This document shows, piece by piece, positions 14,205 through 20,512 of a stretch of DNA of 37,112 bases. Positions within the stretch are counted from its first letter, which is position 1. Every line of letters starts with the position of its first letter. The notes beneath the pieces were generated by a model. That model had not been told where the DNA came from, made no database searches, and saw nothing but the letters and a program-made list of their open reading frames with translations. This DNA comes from DASQUK01 sp046723645 (GTDB taxonomy: Bacteria > Actinomycetota > Acidimicrobiia > Acidimicrobiales > VFJN01), in contig JBKOUY010000123.1 of assembly GCA_046723645.1 (NCBI GenBank), positions 1 through 37,112 on the forward strand, in the 5' to 3' direction. The translations under genes were made by a program, and so were the position numbers.

Positions 14205-16748
14205 ATGCTGTCACTCACCGTCAAGGAGATGCGGGGACACGGCCGGCGCCTGGTGGGCACGGGCGTGGCCGTGTTCCTGGGCGTGGCCTTCCTCGCCGGC
14301 ACGCTCGTGCTCGGCGACACCCTGCGTAACAACTTCGACAACCTGTTCGCCGACGTCAACGCCGGCACCGACGTCGTCGTGCGCAACGCCACCGATCTCG
14401 GCATCGAGGCCGACGAGCCCAGGGGCCTCATCGATCGCTCGCTGGTCGACCGGGTGGCCGCAGTCGATGGGGTGGCGGCCGCCGAGCCGCAGATCCAGGG
14501 CCTCGGGCAGCTGCTGGGCGCCGACGGCGACGCCGTGGGCGGGAACGGCCCACCGCAGCTCGCCGGCAGCTGGACCACCGACGAGGATCTCAACCCCTAT
14601 CGCCTCGTCGAGGGCCGGGCCCCGGAGGCCGACAACGAGGTCGTGGTCAACCGCCGGGCAGCCGACGAGGGCGACTTGGCGATTGGCGACCGCACGACCC
14701 TGCTCACGCCCGAACCGGTCGAGGTGACCATCGTGGGCATCTCGACGTTCGGCGACGAGGCCGGCCTCGGCGGCGTGACCTTCACCGCCTTCACCCTCGA
14801 GGGCGCCATGGAGCACGTCACCAAGGACCCCGACGGCGTGTCGAGCATCGCCGTCCGGGCGGAAGACGGCGTGTCGCAGGACGAGCTTGTCAGCCGTGTC
14901 GGCGACGTGCTCCCCGACGGCGTCGAGGCCGTGTCTGGCACGTCGGTGGCCACCCAGAACTCCGACGACATCAACGAGCTGTTCCTCGACATGCTGACGA
15001 CGTTCCTGACCGTGTTCGCGGGGATCGCGCTGCTAGTCGCCACGTTCAGCATCTACAACACCTTCTCGATCATCGTGGCCCAGCGGACCCGAACCTCCGC
15101 GCTGCTGCGGGCCATCGGGGCATCGCGCCGCCAGGTGCTGGTCTCGGTCGTGATCGAGGCGGCCGTCATCGGCGTCCTGGCGTCGCTGGCCGGGCTGGCC
15201 GGCGGCATCGCCGTCGCGGGGCTGCTCAAGGGTCTGTTCGACGCCGCCGGCTTTGCACTTCCGGCGGGGGGCATCGTCGTCACCGGCGGTGCCGTCCTGG
15301 TCTCGGTGGTCGTCGGCGTGGTGGTGACGCTGCTCGCCGGGATCGTGCCGGCCGTGAAGGCGTCGCGAGTCCCGCCGCTGGCGGCGCTTCGCGACGTCGC
15401 CGTCGAGCGCACCTCCCCTTCGGCCCCCCGGGTCGTGGCCGGTGCGATCCTGGCCGGCCTGGGCGTCGCCGTCACCGCGGCGACGGCCCTGTCCGACGAC
15501 CCGTCGCTGGGCATCGTCGGGCTGGGTGCGGTGGTCACGCTGATCGGCACCGTCGTGCTCGGACCGGTCGTCGCCAGGCCGGTCGCCGGGCTGCTGGGCG
15601 CGCCGCTGGCGCGGCTGCGCGGCCTGACCGGGTCGCTGGCCCGGGAGAACGCCATCCGCAACCCGCGGCGCACGGCAGCCACTGCGTCGGCGCTCATGGT
15701 CGGCGTGGGCATCGTCACGCTGTTCACCGTGTTCGCGGCGTCGCTCAAGGAGTCGACGGCCGACACCATCGACCGGTCGTTCGCCGGCGACCTCGTGATC
15801 TCGAGCGGACCGTTCGGCGGCAGCCTGAGCCCTGACCTGGCGGCTCAGGTCGGGGACCTGCCCGAGGTCGACAGCGCCGTCGGCATCGGCCGGGGCTTCG
15901 CCTCTATCGACGGCGACACCAAGCAGATGACCGTGGCCGATCCGGCCGACCTCGCCGGGGCGGTGGACGTCGGGGAGACGTCGGGGTCGGTGGCCGACCT
16001 GAGCAACGACGAGATCGCCATCTCGGACGCCACGGCCGACGCCAACGGCTGGGCGCTCGGGGACACGCTGCCGGTGACGTTCGCCGACGGCGCCCGCGCC
16101 GACCTGACGGTGGCGGCGACCTACGACGTGTCCGACATCGTCGGCGGCTACGTGCTCCCGTCCGAGACGTACGCACCCCACACCCGCCAGCCCGTCGACT
16201 CCACCGTGGTCATCGACTTGGACGACGGCACGTCGCTGGCCGAGGGCAAGGCGGCCGTCGAGCGGGTGGCCGCCAACTACGGCGACCCCGACGTCGAGGA
16301 TCGCGACGAGTTCGCCGCCACGATGTCGGCCGGCGCCGACATGTTCCTGACGATCATCTACGCCCTGCTCGCGCTGGCGATCATCATCGCCCTGATGGGC
16401 ATCGCCAACACGCTGTCGCTGTCGATCCACGAGCGGACCCGTGAGCTGGGCCTGCTCCGGGCGGTCGGTCAGACCCGGGGCCAGCTGCGGTCGATGGTCC
16501 GGTGGGAGTCGGTCATCGTGGCCACGTTCGGCGTGATCGGTGGCATCGGCCTCGGCGTGTTCCTCGGCTGGGCGCTGGTCGAGGCCGCCGGCAACACCCC
16601 CGGTTCGGTCATCAGCGAGTTCGTCCTGCCGGTGCCACGGCTGGCGATCGTGATGGTCGTCGGCGCCATCGCCGGCGTGGTGGCCGGGCTCCGTCCCGCC
16701 CGGCGGGCGGCCCGCTTGGACGTGCTCGGCGCCATCGCCACCGAGTAG
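14205..16748 (+). CDS. ABC transporter permease, FtsX/MacB type (cassette 2)
   Basis: 847 aa, one residue shorter than its paralogue at 197-2743 and alike along its whole length. It has an N-terminal helix, a large MacB-like extracytoplasmic domain, an FtsX bundle (FAGIALLVATFSIYNTFS, then ALLRAIGASRRQVL), middle helices, a second external domain and a C-terminal FtsX bundle with ERTRELGLLRAVGQ. It forms the exporter with the ATPase encoded one base upstream. The extracytoplasmic loops differ most between paralogues, which suggests different substrates or partners. Transcription ends at the hairpin 16763-16810. Confidence 0.94.
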   Translation: MLSLTVKEMRGHGRRLVGTGVAVFLGVAFLAGTLVLGDTLRNNFDNLFADVNAGTDVVVRNATDLGIEADEPRGLIDRSLVDRVAAVDGVAAAEPQIQGLGQLLGADGDAVGGNGPPQLAGSWTTDEDLNPYRLVEGRAPEADNEVVVNRRAADEGDLAIGDRTTLLTPEPVEVTIVGISTFGDEAGLGGVTFTAFTLEGAMEHVTKDPDGVSSIAVRAEDGVSQDELVSRVGDVLPDGVEAVSGTSVATQNSDDINELFLDMLTTFLTVFAGIALLVATFSIYNTFSIIVAQRTRTSALLRAIGASRRQVLVSVVIEAAVIGVLASLAGLAGGIAVAGLLKGLFDAAGFALPAGGIVVTGGAVLVSVVVGVVVTLLAGIVPAVKASRVPPLAALRDVAVERTSPSAPRVVAGAILAGLGVAVTAATALSDDPSLGIVGLGAVVTLIGTVVLGPVVARPVAGLLGAPLARLRGLTGSLARENAIRNPRRTAATASALMVGVGIVTLFTVFAASLKESTADTIDRSFAGDLVISSGPFGGSLSPDLAAQVGDLPEVDSAVGIGRGFASIDGDTKQMTVADPADLAGAVDVGETSGSVADLSNDEIAISDATADANGWALGDTLPVTFADGARADLTVAATYDVSDIVGGYVLPSETYAPHTRQPVDSTVVIDLDDGTSLAEGKAAVERVAANYGDPDVEDRDEFAATMSAGADMFLTIIYALLALAIIIALMGIANTLSLSIHERTRELGLLRAVGQTRGQLRSMVRWESVIVATFGVIGGIGLGVFLGWALVEAAGNTPGSVISEFVLPVPRLAIVMVVGAIAGVVAGLRPARRAARLDVLGAIATE

Positions 16749-16762
16749 GCGCCCGCCCAGGC

Positions 16763-16810
16763 AACTTGCGGTGGTTGGGGACCCTATGGGGTCCTCGATC
16801 ACCGCAAGTT
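16763..16810 (+). terminator. Long stem-loop between convergent genes
   Basis: Arms of 22 nt (16763-16784 and 16789-16810) flank loop TATG. The outer 11 bp (AACTTGCGGTG with CACCGCAAGTT) and the inner GGACCC with GGGTCC pair perfectly. The three remaining positions are G-U wobbles when read as plus-strand RNA but A-C mismatches as minus-strand RNA. It therefore seems fitted to the plus-strand transcript of the permease, although it lies between convergent genes. No T-run follows. Confidence 0.7.
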
Positions 16811-16815
16811 CGCGT

Positions 16816-17709
16816 TCAGGGCTCCCGGCGCAGGCTCTCCGCCAGGCGGGCGTCGGGGGGCACCTGGACCCGGCCGGCAAGCACCGCCGCCACGGCCAGG
16901 TAGTCGCGCACGGCGGCGACGTCGTGGACCCGCAGGATCGTCCCGGGACCGGCCAGTGCGCCCACGGCCGCCAGCGTGCCGCCCAGTCGGCCCCGCGGCG
17001 GACGCCCCGTGATCGCACCCACGAAGTCCTTGCGGGACAGCGCCAGCAGCACCGGCCGGCCCAGCGCACACACCCGGGCGATCCCGCGCAGCACCTCGAC
17101 GGTCTGGGCCGGGGTCTTGGCGAAGTCGGGCCCGGGATCGACGACGATCGCCTCCGGCGTCACCCCGCGAGCCAGGGCGGCGTCGATGCGCTCGCGCAGG
17201 AAGCCGACCACGTCGCCGGTCACGTCTTCGTAGAGGTCGGGGTCGAGCACCTTGTGCTTGGGCCGGGCCCGGGTGTGCATGACCACCAACCCAGCCCCTG
17301 CGGCCCCGCACAGCTCGGCGACCTCGGGACGGATGAGCCCACTGACGTCGTTCACCAGGGCCGCGCCCGCGCCGAGCACCGCCTCGACCACCGCCGGCCG
17401 GTAGGTGTCCACGGAGACGACGAGGTCGGGCATCGCAGCCCGGATCCCCTCGACGACCGGCACCACGCGGGCGATCTCCTCTTCGACGCCGATCTCGGGC
17501 ACACCCGTGATGCCCGACTGACCGCCCACGTCGATCATCGTCGCACCCTGCTGGACCAGCTCGACGGCGAGCCCGACCCTGGCCTCGGTCGTGGGGTGGA
17601 GCCCGCCGTCCGAGAACGAGTCGGGCGTGGCGTTGACGATCCCCATCAGCGCCGGCTCGGCGAGATCGATGACGCGCCCCCGCACGACCAGCGGCGGCGG
17701 CGTGCTCAT
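16816..17709 (-). CDS. folP2: Dihydropteroate synthase-like protein, FolP2 type
   Basis: 297-aa TIM-barrel protein of the pterin-binding family. Kept motifs: NATPDSFSDGG (residues 26-36), SVDTYRP, VNDVSG, DPGPDFAKT, LSRKDFVG and RVHDV. The loop that normally reads DVGGESTRPG is DVGGQSGITG here, so the conserved Glu and the TRPG turn are lost. It sits 9 nt after gpgS, exactly as mycobacterial folP2 (Rv1207) sits by gpgS (Rv1208). Known: mycobacterial FolP2 was reported to lack dihydropteroate synthase activity. I therefore read it as a FolP2 paralogue of uncertain reaction, not the main folate enzyme; true DHPS activity remains possible because other active-site motifs are intact. Confidence 0.82.
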   Translation of the reverse strand: MSTPPPLVVRGRVIDLAEPALMGIVNATPDSFSDGGLHPTTEARVGLAVELVQQGATMIDVGGQSGITGVPEIGVEEEIARVVPVVEGIRAAMPDLVVSVDTYRPAVVEAVLGAGAALVNDVSGLIRPEVAELCGAAGAGLVVMHTRARPKHKVLDPDLYEDVTGDVVGFLRERIDAALARGVTPEAIVVDPGPDFAKTPAQTVEVLRGIARVCALGRPVLLALSRKDFVGAITGRPPRGRLGGTLAAVGALAGPGTILRVHDVAAVRDYLAVAAVLAGRVQVPPDARLAESLRREP

Positions 17710-17718
17710 CTCCTCAGG

Positions 17719-18645
17719 TTACCGACGGTCGGCTCCGGGCTCGGGGGCCGGAACCGGTGCCCGGAGGCTGGCGATGGGCGGGAGCTCGCCGAAGGTCCTG
17801 ACCAGCGGGGGCAAGCCCGAACGAACGAGCGTGGCCGGGTTGGCCGTGGGCACCCCGGCCCGGTCGAGCACGGTCTGCAGCACGCTGAGCGCCTGGGGGC
17901 CGAGCTGGTCGAGGTCGTGGTGGCGGTGCCGCCGGGTGCCGAGGTCGACCTGAACGATGGCGTCGGTGCCGACGGCGTCGGCGACGTCGATGAGCAGCCC
18001 GATGTCGACGCCGTAGCCCCGCACGAACGGGAGCCGCTCGAGCAGGGACCGGCGGCCGCCGAACTCGCCCGACAGCGGCTGCACAATCGTGGACAGCTGC
18101 GGGAACAGGGTCGCCAGCGCCGGCCGCGCCGTGAGCTCGGTGGTCCTGCCGCCACCGAGTGCGCCGGTCCGCGGCCGTTCGTAGTAGCCCTTGACGAACG
18201 CGACGCCGGGATCGGTGAGCAGCGGGCCGACGAGGCCGCTGACGAAGCGGGTACCGAAGTCGGTGATGTCGGCGTCGCACCAGATGACGATGTCGCCGAT
18301 CGAGGCGTAGAGCGAACGCCAGAGCGCCTCGCCCTTGCCGGGACCGCCGGCGACGTCGGCCAGCACCTCGGCGGCGTCGACCACCCGGGCCCCGGCGTGG
18401 GCCGCGGCCTTGGCGGTGTCGTCGCGGGAGTGGTCGTCGACCACCAGGACCTCGTCGACCAGGCACAGGCGACCGCCGAGGAACCGCCGCACCTTCGTCA
18501 CGACGTCACCGATGGTGGCCGCCTCGTCGTGGGCGGGGATGCACACCGACACGAGCTGGTCTCCCTTGGCTGCGACCAGCTCGTGGAGGGGAAAGTCGCG
18601 GTAGTGCCGCGACACGATCGGGGGCAAGGATCGCGGTGCGGTCAT
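17719..18645 (-). CDS. gpgS: Glucosyl-3-phosphoglycerate synthase
   Basis: 308-aa GT-A glycosyltransferase (family GT81) that joins glucose from a nucleotide sugar to 3-phosphoglycerate, the first step to glucosylglycerate and methylglucose lipopolysaccharide. Motifs: PAHDEAATIG (residues 38-47), VVDDHSRDDT, GPGKGEALWRS, the metal-binding DAD at 124-126 in WCDADITDF, and the acceptor-site block PLSGEFGGRRSLLERLPFVRGYG with the GVDIGLL segment. Length is close to the roughly 320 aa of mycobacterial GpgS. Start ATG (MTAPRSL) fits; TAGGGT on the minus strand (18682-18677) is a possible -10 about 32 nt upstream. It is transcribed with the folP2-like gene. Confidence 0.9.
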   Translation of the reverse strand: MTAPRSLPPIVSRHYRDFPLHELVAAKGDQLVSVCIPAHDEAATIGDVVTKVRRFLGGRLCLVDEVLVVDDHSRDDTAKAAAHAGARVVDAAEVLADVAGGPGKGEALWRSLYASIGDIVIWCDADITDFGTRFVSGLVGPLLTDPGVAFVKGYYERPRTGALGGGRTTELTARPALATLFPQLSTIVQPLSGEFGGRRSLLERLPFVRGYGVDIGLLIDVADAVGTDAIVQVDLGTRRHRHHDLDQLGPQALSVLQTVLDRAGVPTANPATLVRSGLPPLVRTFGELPPIASLRAPVPAPEPGADRR

Positions 18646-18775
18646 CGCTGCTTCAGGTGCACAGGTGGACCACGAGACCCTATCCGTGGGTGGGCCGACC
18701 TGTTCCGGCGCGGTGGCCGAATTCGTCAATGATTCGTCCTTGCTGCCACGTGGACGCACAGCTCAGGATGGCGGC

Positions 18776-19741
18776 ATGGGAGGCCGCCCCCGCACGGTGA
18801 TCGTCGTCGCGTTCCCCGACGTCCAGGCGCTCGACGTCGTCGGCCCGCTCGAGGTGTTCGCAATGGCGAATCGGCACAGCCCGGATCCCACGTACGCCAC
18901 CACCCTCGCGTCCGCCGGCGGCCGGCCGATCACGACCTCATCGGGCCTGGAGCTCGCGACCGAGCGGATCCCCACCTGCGGGCCCGTCGACACCCTGATG
19001 GTGGCCGGCGGCGAGGGCACGGCCGCCGCCATGGCGGACGATCGCCTCGTCGCCTGGCTACGGACGGCGGCGGCGAGCGCCCGGCGGGTCACGTCGGTGT
19101 GCAGCGGCGCGTTCCTGCTGGCGCAGGCGGGCCTGCTCGACGGCCGGCGGGCCACCACCCACTGGTCCGTGTGCGAGACGCTCGCCCGCCTGTTCCCGGC
19201 GGTCGATGTGGATGCCGACCCCATCTACGTGCGCGACGGCGACGTGTGGACGTCGGCGGGCGTGACCGCCGGGATGGACCTGGCGCTGGCCCTCGTCGAG
19301 GAGGACCACGGCGGCGAGCTAGCCCTGGCAGTCGCCCGCCAGCTCGTGGTGTTCGCTCAGCGACCGGGCGGGCAGTCGCAGTTCAGCGCGCAGCTCGCCG
19401 TGCGCCGGGCGGAGCGCGAGCCGCTGCGGGAGGCCGTGGCGTTCGTGGCCGACCATCCCGAGGCCGACCTGTCGGTGCCGGCGCTGGCCCGGCGCGCGGC
19501 GATGAGCGTGCGGACCTTCGCCCGCGCCTTCCGCCACGAGGTGGGCACCACCCCCGCCGCGTTCGTGCAGCGGTCCCGGGTCGAGGCCGCCCGCCGCCTG
19601 CTCGAGACCACCGACCGCACAGCGGAGGACATCGCCCGAGCCTGCGGCTTCGGCACCGTCGAGACCATGCACCGCGCCTTCCAGCGCACGGTGCGCACCA
19701 CCCCAGGTCAGTACCGGCGGCTCTTCGCCGTCCCGGCGTGA
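18776..19741 (+). CDS. GlxA-type transcriptional regulator (DJ-1/PfpI + AraC)
   Basis: 321 aa. The N-terminal DJ-1/PfpI-like domain (about 6-185) keeps the nucleophile-elbow Cys in SVCSGAFLL and the ATTHW motif. A C-terminal AraC/XylS DNA-binding domain has two helix-turn-helix units, the second with DIARACGFGTVETMHRAF and TTPGQYRRLF. Such proteins regulate amine, cyanide or nitrogen-compound genes. ATG 18776 lies 6 nt after CAGGAT, a weak leaderless -10; longer upstream reading would run through the gpgS promoter. The next gene, 25 nt on, encodes a stand-alone DJ-1/PfpI enzyme that this regulator probably controls. Confidence 0.9.
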   Translation: MGGRPRTVIVVAFPDVQALDVVGPLEVFAMANRHSPDPTYATTLASAGGRPITTSSGLELATERIPTCGPVDTLMVAGGEGTAAAMADDRLVAWLRTAAASARRVTSVCSGAFLLAQAGLLDGRRATTHWSVCETLARLFPAVDVDADPIYVRDGDVWTSAGVTAGMDLALALVEEDHGGELALAVARQLVVFAQRPGGQSQFSAQLAVRRAEREPLREAVAFVADHPEADLSVPALARRAAMSVRTFARAFRHEVGTTPAAFVQRSRVEAARRLLETTDRTAEDIARACGFGTVETMHRAFQRTVRTTPGQYRRLFAVPA

Positions 19742-19766
19742 CTGCGACCACGAGGCAGGAGAACCC

Positions 19767-20408
19767 ATGCTCATCACCATCCCGCTCTTCGATCGCTTCA
19801 CGGCGCTCGACGCCGTCGGACCGTACGAGGTGCTGTCACGGCTGCCGGGCGCCGAGGTCGTCTTCGTCGCCGAGCAGGCCGGCCCGGTGCGGACCGACAC
19901 CCGCGCGCTGACCCTGGTGGCCGAGCGTGCGCTCGCCGACGTCGACGCCTGCGACGTGGTGGTCGTGCCCGGCGGGCCCGGGACCCGCGCGATGCTCGAG
20001 CCCCAGCCGCTGCACGACTGGCTCCGGGTGATCGACGCCACCACGCAATGGACCACGTCGGTGTGCACAGGCGCCCTGCTGCTCGGCGCGGCCGGGCTGC
20101 TCGACGGCCTCGAGGCGACGACGCACTGGTCCGCGTTCGACACCCTCGCGAGCCTCGGCGCCCGCCCGACGGAGCGCCGCGTGGTGTCGCAGGGCAAGGT
20201 CGTTACGGCGGCCGGGGTCTCGGCCGGCATCGACATGGCGCTGTGGCTGGCGGCGCAGATCGCCGGGGACGAGGTCGCCAAGGCGATCCAGCTGGGCATC
20301 GAGTACGACCCGCAGCCGCCCTTCGACAGCGGCTCCGTCGCCAAGGCCTCCACCGAGACCATGGAGCTGGTGCGCCTGGCGACGGCGTCACGACCGACGA
20401 CTCCGTGA
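19767..20408 (+). CDS. DJ-1/PfpI family protein (isocyanide hydratase-like)
   Basis: 213-aa single-domain protein with a nucleophile elbow Cys in SVCTGALLLGAAGLLDG, then ATTHWSAF, and an early acidic residue in LDAVGPYEVL, the arrangement of the isocyanide hydratase/GlxA-like branch. A clear AGGAG lies 7 nt before the ATG. It follows a GlxA-type regulator carrying the same fold, and the pair looks like an enzyme with its own sensor homologue. The substrate is unproven. Transcription may end at the hairpin 20442-20477. Confidence 0.85.
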   Translation: MLITIPLFDRFTALDAVGPYEVLSRLPGAEVVFVAEQAGPVRTDTRALTLVAERALADVDACDVVVVPGGPGTRAMLEPQPLHDWLRVIDATTQWTTSVCTGALLLGAAGLLDGLEATTHWSAFDTLASLGARPTERRVVSQGKVVTAAGVSAGIDMALWLAAQIAGDEVAKAIQLGIEYDPQPPFDSGSVAKASTETMELVRLATASRPTTP

Positions 20409-20441
20409 ACGGGGTGCACCACCGCACCGGCCGCGTTCTCG

Positions 20442-20477
20442 ACGCGGAATTGGTCGCTGGAGCGGCCAATTCCGCGT
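20442..20477 (+). terminator. Near-perfect 36-nt palindrome (terminator or xfp operator)
   Basis: Arms ACGCGGAATTGGTCGCT (20442-20458) and AGCGGCCAATTCCGCGT (20461-20477) match except one position, which is a G-U wobble in plus-strand RNA. AGAAAAG follows rather than a T-run. It could end the DJ-1 gene transcript, or, centred about 53 bp before the phosphoketolase start, act as an operator. The sequence alone cannot decide. Confidence 0.6.
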
Positions 20478-20512
20478 AGAAAAGCGCCGGGCGACCGGGC
20501 AACCATTGGTAC

